A program made the position numbers and the translations under genes. The notes beneath the pieces are model-generated. The model was not told the origin of the DNA and did no database searches. It saw only the letters and a program-made list of their open reading frames with translations. Positions 25,021 to 31,750 of a stretch of DNA of 64,000 nt are shown here, piece after piece. Source of the stretch: an uncultured Oscillospiraceae bacterium (GTDB lineage Bacteria; Bacillota; Clostridia; Oscillospirales; Acutalibacteraceae); NCBI GenBank assembly GCA_900549775.1, contig URPR01000006.1, positions 1-64,000 on the forward strand, read 5' to 3'. How positions within the stretch are numbered: position 1 is the first letter of the stretch; the number at the start of each line of letters is the position of its first letter.

Positions 25021-26001
25021 ATGAAGCATTTCTATAAATCATTGAAAATATTTTTAATTTTTTGTATACTATTTTCTTTATCGAGCATTCAGCTTATGTG
25101 CTTTGCTGCAAAAAATAAAGTAACACCTGTAAAAACATCTGATGAACTTGTGCTTGCCGTCTCTTCTGCAAAAGACGGGGATATTATCAAACTTGAGGAC
25201 GACATCGTCCTTAACGAAAGTCTATTAATTAAATCTTCCATTACCGTTGATCTTAGATTTCATAAGATAATCATAAGAAATCCTGACGTTTCCATACGTT
25301 GCACTAAGCATTTTAATATCACTGAAGATTATGTAGTAAATCACGCTCCTCATTGGACAACCAAATACGATGAAACTATCGTTCCAGCATACTCATATAC
25401 CGATGCAACAGGTAAAGTAGTAAATGTACCACCTAGAACCACATATGTCTCAAAAAGGGTGCTTGTGCCGGGGTGGAACGAACACAAAAAGCGCACTGTA
25501 ACTAAATACTGTGATGATATAAATGTAACAATAAAAAATGGAACTATAGTCAAAACCGCAAAAATTGAAGGAGAAAATGGTATTTACAACAGTTTTAGTC
25601 CAAATGGCCAAGATGCTAAATGTACAGCTGCTCCCATATCTGTATATTCAGGTACACTTAACCTTGAAGACATGAAAATTGCAGGTGCAGACGGCGGTAA
25701 AGGCGGTAATGGTAATATGGGCAAGCTGTGGCATATTCCATTTTTTACAGGACACGGCGGCAATGGCGGTAATGGTGCAGATGGAAGCCCGGCGGTATAC
25801 GTATTCCGATCAGAAGTAAAAGTTTCTGTTGATGAACTTTGCATTTTACTTGGAGGTAAAGGTGGCAAGGGTGGACGCGCAGGACGAGCCAACCCTAACT
25901 ACTGGCTATTTGCCGGCAAAAAAGGACAACCAGGTATGGATGGTCACGATGCCGGGGCAACAAATCAACCCGAAAATATTTATTATGTAAAAAATTCTTA
26001 A
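25021..26001 (+). CDS. Secreted glycine-rich, probable beta-helix protein
   Basis: This is a 326-residue protein with a signal peptide (about 1-29, cleavage after MCFA). Residues 38-100 resemble the start of pectate-lyase-like right-handed helices (a DGDIIKLEDDIVLNES strand ladder). Residues 222-256 and 278-310 are glycine/Asn/Lys-rich blocks (GADGGKGGNGNMG, GGNGGNGADG, GGKGGKGGRAGRA) resembling surface and autotransporter-like fibres. No lyase active-site residues or anchoring motif were recognised. It is monocistronic with its own promoter and terminator. Confidence 0.75.
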   Translation: MKHFYKSLKIFLIFCILFSLSSIQLMCFAAKNKVTPVKTSDELVLAVSSAKDGDIIKLEDDIVLNESLLIKSSITVDLRFHKIIIRNPDVSIRCTKHFNITEDYVVNHAPHWTTKYDETIVPAYSYTDATGKVVNVPPRTTYVSKRVLVPGWNEHKKRTVTKYCDDINVTIKNGTIVKTAKIEGENGIYNSFSPNGQDAKCTAAPISVYSGTLNLEDMKIAGADGGKGGNGNMGKLWHIPFFTGHGGNGGNGADGSPAVYVFRSEVKVSVDELCILLGGKGGKGGRAGRANPNYWLFAGKKGQPGMDGHDAGATNQPENIYYVKNS

Positions 26002-26011
26002 AAAAGTATTG

Positions 26012-26036
26012 ACCCTAACATTACGTTAGGGTTTAT
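26012..26036 (+). terminator. Terminator of the glycine-rich gene
   Basis: ACCCTAAC / GTTAGGGT 8-bp stem with a 5-base loop, followed by TTATC, 10 bases after the stop codon. Confidence 0.8.
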
Positions 26037-26046
26037 CATTTATTTA

Positions 26047-26087
26047 GAGCTAATTTAAAACCTTTTGCCGGCACAGGTTATTAGCTC
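26047..26087. promoter_or_regulatory. Inverted repeat upstream of the MerR-family gene
   Basis: GAGCTAAT (26047-26054) and ATTAGCTC (26080-26087) are perfect 8-bp arms 25 bases apart. They sit just upstream of the merR-type gene and could be an operator or part of its promoter. MerR regulators usually bind dyads inside long promoter spacers. Confidence 0.35.
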
Positions 26088-26117
26088 TGGATTAAAAAGG
26101 ATAGAGGTGATGGTACT

Positions 26118-26855
26118 ATTAAAACTGTAAATCAAGTTGCTAAATTAACAGGGGTTAGCATACGTATGCTTCACTATTACGATAAAATAGACCTATTTAA
26201 GCCTAGTAATGTTTCTCCTGTTGGCTACAGGCTTTATTCAGATAGTGATCTTGAAACTTTACAGCAAATTTTATTTTTCAAGGAGCTCGACTTTTCATTA
26301 AAAGACATAAAATCCATCATCAATAGTCCCCTTTTTGATAAAGAAAAAGCTTTAAAAAGTCATAAAGAATTGTTGTTTTTAAAGAAAAAAAGGCTCGAAA
26401 GACTTATCAAACTTATTGATAAAATATTGAAAGGAGATGTAAATATGGACTTCAACGAATTTGATTCACAACAAATAGAAAGTCTTCAGAAACAGTATGC
26501 GCAAGAAGCTTCAGAGCTTTACTCTCAGTCTGAAAGTTACAGGGAATTTGAGAAAAAAACTTCAACTTACAGCCAAAACGATTGGGATAAAGTAAACAGC
26601 GGTATGGTTGCTATATTTAAAAAATTTAGTGGCACCATGAAATATGGTGAAAACTCTACTCAAGCACAAACTGTCGTAGATGAATGGAAAAAATATATTT
26701 CTGAAAATTTTTACAGTTGTAACAACGATATTCTAAAATGCCTTGGTGAATTATATGTTCAAGATGCGCGTTTTGCCGAAAATATCGATAAAGTAAAACC
26801 TGGTTTGTCGGCATTTATAAGCAAAGCAATAGAAATATATTGTAAAGAAAACTAA
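26118..26855 (+). CDS. MerR-family regulator with TipAS-like effector domain (apparent ATT start)
   Basis: The protein is about 245 residues. The N-terminal MerR helix-turn-helix reads KTVNQVAKLTGVSIRMLHYYDKI, and the rest of the DNA-binding domain extends to about residue 70. A linker helix and a C-terminal TipAS-like ligand domain (about 115-245, with E-F-E-K and QNDWDKVN) follow. TipA-type proteins bind drugs and activate their own promoter. No ATG, GTG or TTG exists in frame between the upstream TAG (26082) and 26166, which would cut the recognition helix. ATT at 26118 has GAGGTGAT 6 bases upstream, so I place the start there. Alternatives are a start-codon mutation or a sequence error. 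Confidence 0.75.
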   Translation: MKTVNQVAKLTGVSIRMLHYYDKIDLFKPSNVSPVGYRLYSDSDLETLQQILFFKELDFSLKDIKSIINSPLFDKEKALKSHKELLFLKKKRLERLIKLIDKILKGDVNMDFNEFDSQQIESLQKQYAQEASELYSQSESYREFEKKTSTYSQNDWDKVNSGMVAIFKKFSGTMKYGENSTQAQTVVDEWKKYISENFYSCNNDILKCLGELYVQDARFAENIDKVKPGLSAFISKAIEIYCKEN

Positions 26856-26888
26856 GTGCCCCAAAGTATACAAATAAAATAAGCTTTA

Positions 26889-26925
26889 AAAAAATCCACC
26901 AAGTAAGAAGTTGGTGGATTTTTAT
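26889..26925. terminator. Bidirectional terminator between merR-type gene and ferritin
   Basis: AAAAATCCACCAA / TTGGTGGATTTTT is a 13-bp perfect stem with an 8-base loop, giving a T tract on both strands. It separates two convergent genes. Confidence 0.9.
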
Positions 26926-27438
26926 TTATAACACTAATGAAGGCGCTGAGTATATTCTAGATTGAAGTTCTTGGTTAAGCATGTACAAACCTTTCGGGTC
27001 AGAACCAAACAGTTCCATCTTCGCAATAAGGTCATTTGCATTAGTTTCCTCTTCACCTTGCTCTTTTATGAACCAATCTAAAAATTGCATGGTTCTAAAA
27101 TCTTTTATTTCATTCGCTGTAGCATAAATGTCATTTATCAACGATGTAACATATTCCTCATGCTCAAGCCCTACTTTTAACGGATCAATATTATCTTTAA
27201 AAGCCTTATCTGGTTTTGATATAGATTCAAGGATAACGCTCTCTCCATTATTTTGAAGATATTTATAGAAAAGCATTGCATGGTCGCGTTCCTCTTGCGC
27301 CTGAACCATATACCAATTCGCAAAACCGGAAAGTCCCTTAGATTCATAATAATTTGAAATATCTAAGTATAAATAAGCCGAATAAAATTCTTTGTTTACC
27401 TGGTCATTTAGTAAATCAACTATCTTTTTGTTTAACAT
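26926..27438 (-). CDS. Ferritin
   Basis: This is a 170-residue non-haem ferritin storing iron in a 24-subunit shell. The four-helix bundle carries the ferroxidase ligands in NKEFYSAYLYL and QEERDHAMLFY (ExxH), plus the EQGEEE segment in the fourth helix region. The ATG at 27438 (MLNKKIVDLL) is chosen because AGGGAGTG lies upstream; the in-frame extension to 27480 has no family resemblance. The promoter at 27485-27513 carries a small palindrome. Confidence 0.93.
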   Translation of the reverse strand: MLNKKIVDLLNDQVNKEFYSAYLYLDISNYYESKGLSGFANWYMVQAQEERDHAMLFYKYLQNNGESVILESISKPDKAFKDNIDPLKVGLEHEEYVTSLINDIYATANEIKDFRTMQFLDWFIKEQGEEETNANDLIAKMELFGSDPKGLYMLNQELQSRIYSAPSLVL

Positions 27439-27484
27439 ATTTTTTTCACTCCCTATTATAATCTTCTTTATTGTCGTCACCTAA

Positions 27485-27513
27485 AGTATAATACTTCTTT
27501 TCCAAAATGTCTA
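27485..27513 (-). promoter_or_regulatory. Ferritin promoter with overlapping palindrome
   Basis: On the minus strand TAGACA (27508-27513) and TATACT (27485-27490) have a 17-base spacer. A perfect 13-base palindrome AAGTATAATACTT (27484-27496) overlaps the -10 element and could be a Fur- or PerR-like operator; its identity is not proved. Confidence 0.55.
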
Positions 27514-27550
27514 CTACAAAAACTATTTTTTGTGCAATAGAATGTGCCAT

Positions 27551-27758
27551 TTATCCAGTTTTTTTAGTACGCTTAGCATTTTCATCTTTATAATCCTGTG
27601 GCCAAGTCATGCACTCGATAAAATCAAAGTTATCTTTTTTACATTTTATCACTACCCCATATTCTTTTGAATTTTGGTAGTCTGCATTAATAGGATTTGT
27701 AAATGTAATGTTGCATACAGTCGCTACAGTCAATATTATCGTAATTAGTTTTTTTCAA
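27551..27758 (-). pseudogene. Frameshifted or phase-variable signal-peptide protein gene
   Basis: This is the third gene of the 29631-27551 tandem. A GAGGG ribosome binding site and a TTG start (27756-27758) precede a copy of the same signal-peptide sequence as the first gene, 51 bp identical. The A run after the start is seven instead of six, so the signal peptide is out of frame with the coding body. From a second in-frame TTG (27733) the remainder reads ATVCNITFTN then a 40-residue polar part with two cysteines. It may be a decaying gene, or one rescued by slippage in the A7 tract. Confidence 0.6.
27704..27754. repeat. 51-bp direct repeat, copy 1 (signal-peptide region)
   Basis: This stretch is identical over 51 bp to 29578-29628 and codes for a signal peptide (LITIILTVATVCNIT) in the other copy. 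The two are 1.87 kb apart in the same orientation, flanking the gene at 27761-28945. Confidence 0.95.
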
Positions 27759-27760
27759 TA

Positions 27761-28945
27761 TTACTTTCCCTCATTGCTATTTGTTAGAAATTTTGTTTCT
27801 TTGTCTACAAATCTATCTGCAAATTCTCCCTTATATCCATTACAGTAAATATTCGCAACGTTATCACATTCTTTTACATCGTCTAAGTTTTTCCATAAAC
27901 ATTCGATGCTCCTTAGTGCCCGTTCTTTACAGTCTTCTAATGGCGCACCTATTAAATCACATTCCAGTTTCGCAAATGCATTGTCCAGGTTCTTTTTAGA
28001 TATCTTGTATTTCACACCCTCTACATCTTCAAAAGTCGTAGCAACATTACTGCATCCGGGCTCTTTCGTCGTCGACATTATCAGAAGATTGTTGCCCATC
28101 CAGTCATGGTCGCAAACAGATTTGGATACCGACTTTTTCAAGTTCGCATATTTATCGATTCCTATTCGTGCATTTTCTGCATCTTTTTCTGAAAAAAAGC
28201 AATTGTAAATGTTCACACTCAAGTAAGTCGCTACAGCAAAACCAAGCACAGCCCCCACCGCTATAGGTGCACTAACTACAGCAATAGCACCTCCAGTAAC
28301 AGCACTAGTAGCAGTAACAGCACCAACAGCCGCAGTTTCTGCTCCAGCAGCAGTTGCAACAGCAGCACCTGTCCCACCTGACGCTATAGCTAGGTTCGCT
28401 ATAAACGAACCCATCTTTGCACCTACTGCCAGCCCAAGCGTAGATCCTAATCCTAATGAAATACCTGTTGCTATTCCAGCTTTGGCTTTTCCACCTTCTA
28501 TCGCTTCTAACTTTTCTCCGTCCGTCAGTGGGACTTTTATGTAACCTTCTTTTTTAAATTCTTCTTTTAATTTCTCAAGCTGTTTCTTAAGCGCTTCGGA
28601 GTCCGTTACATTTATGTTCTTTATGATTTCCCACATTCTCAGACCCAAATAAACCACAGCTTCCGGACCTGCTTTTGAATTCCATGATCTTATCAGCTCT
28701 CCCCAGGCATCTTTTATTTTTTCATCTAATCTATCTTTTATGTTTTTAGTCGCTTCATATCTAACTATTTCGACATCCTTATCCTTTAACTCCTGTGATA
28801 CCCATTCATTCTCATCATATATTGCTTCTTCCAAATTCAGTCTTTTAACTGAAATCGAAGGAACCTTGCATTTGGCAAAAGATTGCACATTAGAAACTTG
28901 TAGAATATTTAAAAGTGAAATAATTATTGCAATTAGTTTTTTCAT
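27761..28945 (-). CDS. Signal-peptide protein with long Ala/Gly hydrophobic region
   Basis: This is a 394-residue protein. The signal peptide MKKLIAIIISLLNILQVS ends with QSFA (24). Residues 35-150 are charged and helical. Residues 155-250 are a nearly uninterrupted Ala/Gly/Val-rich hydrophobic stretch (GISLGLGSTLGLAVGAK, AAVATAAGAETAAVGAV) that could form several membrane helices or a glycine-zipper hairpin of the kind seen in pore-forming proteins. Residues 278-370 carry at least seven cysteines. No known domain is recognised. It is the middle gene of a tandem of three. Confidence 0.75.
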   Translation of the reverse strand: MKKLIAIIISLLNILQVSNVQSFAKCKVPSISVKRLNLEEAIYDENEWVSQELKDKDVEIVRYEATKNIKDRLDEKIKDAWGELIRSWNSKAGPEAVVYLGLRMWEIIKNINVTDSEALKKQLEKLKEEFKKEGYIKVPLTDGEKLEAIEGGKAKAGIATGISLGLGSTLGLAVGAKMGSFIANLAIASGGTGAAVATAAGAETAAVGAVTATSAVTGGAIAVVSAPIAVGAVLGFAVATYLSVNIYNCFFSEKDAENARIGIDKYANLKKSVSKSVCDHDWMGNNLLIMSTTKEPGCSNVATTFEDVEGVKYKISKKNLDNAFAKLECDLIGAPLEDCKERALRSIECLWKNLDDVKECDNVANIYCNGYKGEFADRFVDKETKFLTNSNEGK

Positions 28946-28947
28946 TA

Positions 28948-29631
28948 TTATAGTTCTCCCTTTTCTACCTTTTTAGTAATATTTCTTTGAGGAACAATGG
29001 ACGGACAGCTAGATCCCCAGCATTCTATTTTTACTCCATTTTTTCTAATTTTTTGGATTTTTTCCTCATCAAGATATGGATCTTCAAGGTCTCCATAGTT
29101 GTCGATGTATTTGAAAAAGCTTCTATGTATCCACTTATTTCTTGTCTTCTCCGTGTTGCAATCAAGTATCTGCATGAGATAGTTGTTATCTTGACCTATT
29201 TTGAAACCCCAAAAAAATGCAGCGAGTAAAATTATATACGAAATGCAAAGTTCCGCTAGTTTCACACCCGATGGTACGGCTACATTTTGCACTTGTTGTT
29301 CTTTAGCATTGTTTTTGTACAGTCGAGAGTTTATCATTTTTACAGTTTTGTAGCACAATAAAGCCACTGCTGTCGGTATAGTTATGAATGCAGAGCTGGT
29401 CAAGACATCCTTAAATTTCCAACTATTTGCCCTTCGGTAACATTCTTTTGCTTCCGGATCCACGTTTTTTAAAAAGTCATCAAGCTTTTCACTGCTAACG
29501 TAAATAAGTTTATAATCATCAGTATACGAACCTTTTTTTCGTATAACTTTGTCGATTCCAAGTGCCCCCGCACTTAGTGTAATGTTGCATACAGTCGCTA
29601 CAGTCAATATTATCGTAATTAGTTTTTTCAT
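28948..29631 (-). CDS. Signal-peptide protein with two membrane segments
   Basis: This is a 227-residue protein with the signal peptide MKKLITIILTVATVCNITLS (cleavage near AGA/LG at 22-24), two hydrophobic helices (77-94 and 126-145) and scattered cysteines (C64, C93, C129, C158 and a CWGSSC motif near the end). The ATG at 29631 is chosen because residues from there form the signal peptide shared with the duplicated region at 27704. It ends 2 bases before the start of the next gene, so the tandem is one operon. The function is unknown. Confidence 0.75.
   Translation of the reverse strand: MKKLITIILTVATVCNITLSAGALGIDKVIRKKGSYTDDYKLIYVSSEKLDDFLKNVDPEAKECYRRANSWKFKDVLTSSAFITIPTAVALLCYKTVKMINSRLYKNNAKEQQVQNVAVPSGVKLAELCISYIILLAAFFWGFKIGQDNNYLMQILDCNTEKTRNKWIHRSFFKYIDNYGDLEDPYLDEEKIQKIRKNGVKIECWGSSCPSIVPQRNITKKVEKGEL
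29578..29628. repeat. 51-bp direct repeat, copy 2 (signal-peptide region)
   Basis: This is the intact copy of the 51-bp repeat described at 27704-27754. Here the A run is six bases and the ATG (29629-29631) is in frame. Confidence 0.95.
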
Positions 29632-29717
29632 TATTATCACACTTTCTGATTTTATTTTTGGTCGCTTTTTAAGTATCAAGGTATTTTTATGAACCAAAGT
29701 TGTCTAATTTAAGTTTA

Positions 29718-29746
29718 ATTATACCAAATATTCTTCTATTCAGCAA
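29718..29746 (-). promoter_or_regulatory. Promoter of the three-gene signal-peptide operon
   Basis: On the minus strand TTGCTG (29741-29746) and a perfect TATAAT (29718-29723) have a 17-base spacer. The first gene starts 87 bases downstream. Confidence 0.6.
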
Positions 29747-29792
29747 GACAGCCTGTGTAAAACTTGCTATGATAAAAATTTAAAATTTAGAG

Positions 29793-29820
29793 TTTACTTT
29801 TCACTTTTTTTGCTTATAAT
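29793..29820 (+). promoter_or_regulatory. Promoter of the DUF1858 gene
   Basis: TTTACT (29793-29798) and TATAAT (29815-29820) are 16 bases apart, followed by AAGGAGG and the ATG at 29853. Confidence 0.6.
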
Positions 29821-29852
29821 TAATTGTAGATGTAAATAAGGAGGAAGTAAAA

Positions 29853-30056
29853 ATGATAACAATAAATAAGGATACAATAATAGGCGATATACTCGATGAG
29901 GACCCTACCACCGCAACCTATTTTTTAGAGATGGGAATGCATTGTTTAGGCTGTCCTTCTTCAAGAGGAGAAAGCATTGAACAGGCCTGTGCTGTTCATG
30001 GGGTGGACTGTGAAGTTCTAGTTGAGAGATTGAAAAATCATATAGGGCAACTTTAA
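29853..30056 (+). CDS. DUF1858 redox-disulfide domain protein
   Basis: This is a 67-residue protein matching the DUF1858/TIGR03980 family, small anaerobe proteins with a conserved C-x-x-C motif (MHCLGCPSSRGESIEQAC). The CxxC is seen as CLGC with a third cysteine at the end of the following helix and a fourth in HGVDCEVL. They are thought to be redox or regulatory partners of hybrid cluster protein-like enzymes; none is in this window. AAGGAGG precedes the ATG. Confidence 0.9.
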   Translation: MITINKDTIIGDILDEDPTTATYFLEMGMHCLGCPSSRGESIEQACAVHGVDCEVLVERLKNHIGQL

Positions 30057-30062
30057 AAAATA

Positions 30063-30089
30063 GCCGCCAAGTTTTTCTAGGCGGCATTT
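30063..30089 (+). terminator. Terminator of the DUF1858 gene
   Basis: GCCGCC / GGCGGC stem with an 11-base T-rich loop and ATTTT after it, 7 bases downstream of the stop. Confidence 0.75.
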
Positions 30090-30116
30090 TAAATGTTAAA
30101 GTGAGGGGATTTGGCA

Positions 30117-30833
30117 GTGAAACCATACCGGCTTTTTTCTTTAGATGAAAGATTGGCTTGCTGTGTAAAATTTGTAAGAAAAAATGCAAAGGTGGTAGAT
30201 GTTGGGACAGACCATGCATATCTGCCAATTTACCTCGTAAAAACCGGAATAATTACTCATGCTATAGCTTCAGATTTGAGAGAAGGTCCTCTTGCAAATG
30301 CGGAAAAAAATATAAACAGATATGGACTGACTGAACATATAAAAACTGTGCTATCAAACGGACTTGAAAACGTTCCTGAAACTGAAGCAGAGGACGTTAT
30401 TATATCTGGTATGGGTGGAGAAGTTATAATTGATATAATAAAAAATGCCAAATGGTTAAAAAATGCAGATAAAAGGTTGATATTGCAGCCAATGAGCGAA
30501 GATGAAAAATTACGTGACTTCTTAAAGGATAATATGTTTTTAGTTGAACGCGAAGAGGCTGTGATATCTAAAAACAAAGTTTATACAGTTATGAGCGTAA
30601 AATATGTAGAACGAAAATTTAATGTGCCAAAATTATATACATATATTGGACAGCTGAAAGCGGCCTCTTCTCTGGAAGCTGCAACTTATATACAGAAAAA
30701 AATAAAAAGCCTAGAAAAAAGAGCCATAGGTTTAAAAGCACTAAACAAAACTTCGGAGTATGTGGAAATATGTAAAATAATAGAGGAATTGAAAAGATTA
30801 ATCGAAAGGAATAATTTGCATGGTTACAGTTAA
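30117..30833 (+). CDS. trmK: tRNA (adenine(22)-N1)-methyltransferase TrmK
   Basis: TrmK methylates N1 of A22 in tRNA using SAM. The 238-residue protein has the SAM motif VVDVGTDHAYLPIYLV, a SDLREGPL strand end, the catalytic-type ISGMGGEVI motif and a C-terminal helical region (about 170-238). GTG at 30117 is preferred: GAGGGG lies 8 bases upstream, whereas the in-frame TTG at 30111 is too close to it. It overlaps nif3 by 14 bases, the conserved trmK-nif3 order of Firmicutes. Confidence 0.94.
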   Translation: MKPYRLFSLDERLACCVKFVRKNAKVVDVGTDHAYLPIYLVKTGIITHAIASDLREGPLANAEKNINRYGLTEHIKTVLSNGLENVPETEAEDVIISGMGGEVIIDIIKNAKWLKNADKRLILQPMSEDEKLRDFLKDNMFLVEREEAVISKNKVYTVMSVKYVERKFNVPKLYTYIGQLKAASSLEAATYIQKKIKSLEKRAIGLKALNKTSEYVEICKIIEELKRLIERNNLHGYS

Positions 30834-31599
30834 CGACGTATATGCTTTTTTAAACGAAATTGCACCGTTTGAGTATAGTTTTAGCTTTGACAATGTGGGT
30901 ATTTTAATTGGAAATAAAAGCGCAAAAGTAGATAAAGTTTTACTCAGCTTGGATTTAACAAGTGAAGTGCTGGAAGAAGCTAATCAACTGGGTGTACAGC
31001 TGGTTATCACCCATCACCCGGTTATATTTGATCCTGTAAAAAGTATACTGTCTGATGACTTGCTGTACAGGGTAATAAAGTCAAATATAAGTGTTATTTC
31101 GGCTCATACTAACCTAGACATAGCTGAAAATGGCGTCAACTTCCATTTAGCTAGGGCTTTAGGTATAAAAGAAACAAAGGCACTATCGGAAGTAAACTTT
31201 GGTAGTAAAAAGTTGCCGTTTGGAGTTGTTGGAAGCTTAGATAAGAAATATTCATGTAAAGAGTTTGCACAGTTCGTAAAAAGAAGCTTAATTTGCGATG
31301 GAGTAAGATATTCGAACTTATGCGATAAAAAAATAAAAAAGGTAGCTGTAGGTTCAGGTGCGTGTGGAGAGCTTGTGTTTGAGGCGAAAAAAATGAACGC
31401 AGATGTTTTCGTTACGGGAGAAATAAAGCATCATGAGCTATTATTTGCTAAGGAAAATAGCATTTGTGTAGTGGATGTGGGGCATTATAAATCGGAAAAT
31501 GTGGTGATTGAGCCACTTGCATTGATGCTTCACCGCAAGTTCGGTAACGTAATGTTTTTTACTTCAACTGTTGATATAGACAGCATGAGATATTTGTAA
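30820..31599 (+). CDS. Nif3-like dinuclear metal centre hexameric protein
   Basis: This is a 259-residue protein of the NIF3/YqfO family (annotated in some members as GTP cyclohydrolase 1 type 2). The metal ligands are seen in VITHHPVIFDP, SAHTNLDIA and VDVGHYKSE. The central PII-like insert found in longer members is absent, so this is the short form. It is coupled to trmK by overlap. Its cellular role remains unclear. Confidence 0.92.
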   Translation: MVTVNDVYAFLNEIAPFEYSFSFDNVGILIGNKSAKVDKVLLSLDLTSEVLEEANQLGVQLVITHHPVIFDPVKSILSDDLLYRVIKSNISVISAHTNLDIAENGVNFHLARALGIKETKALSEVNFGSKKLPFGVVGSLDKKYSCKEFAQFVKRSLICDGVRYSNLCDKKIKKVAVGSGACGELVFEAKKMNADVFVTGEIKHHELLFAKENSICVVDVGHYKSENVVIEPLALMLHRKFGNVMFFTSTVDIDSMRYL

Positions 31600-31607
31600 G
31601 TGTGTTT

Positions 31608-31714
31608 GAGCGCGCATCCCAATAAAACTTTGTTTTATTGGGATGCGCCGAGCTTTGAATTTATGCAAAGCTCGGCGCGTGTTGAAAGCTATATAGCTTT
31701 CAACACGCGCGCTC
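31608..31714 (+). repeat. Composite palindromic element (three hairpins in an outer stem)
   Basis: Three adjacent inverted repeats share GCGC junctions. Hairpin A: 17-bp perfect stem 31612-31628 with 31632-31648. Hairpin B: 13-bp perfect stem 31645-31657 with 31666-31678. Hairpin C: 36-bp perfect palindrome 31675-31710. The whole is enclosed by GAGCGCGC (31608-31615) and GCGCGCTC (31707-31714). A further 12-base palindrome CTCTAATTAGAG follows (31712-31723). It lies between nif3 and rqcH and is much more GC-rich than its surroundings. It could act as a terminator, an attenuator or a mobile palindromic element. Confidence 0.9.
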
Positions 31715-31750
31715 TAATTAGAGGTATAATTGAAGTGGGAGGAAATTAAA

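Noticed and set aside
25690..25920. Glycine-rich blocks read as a collagen triple helix
   Set aside because: The G-x-y spacing is not kept over a useful length and proline is rare; the blocks are better described as glycine/Asn-rich loops.
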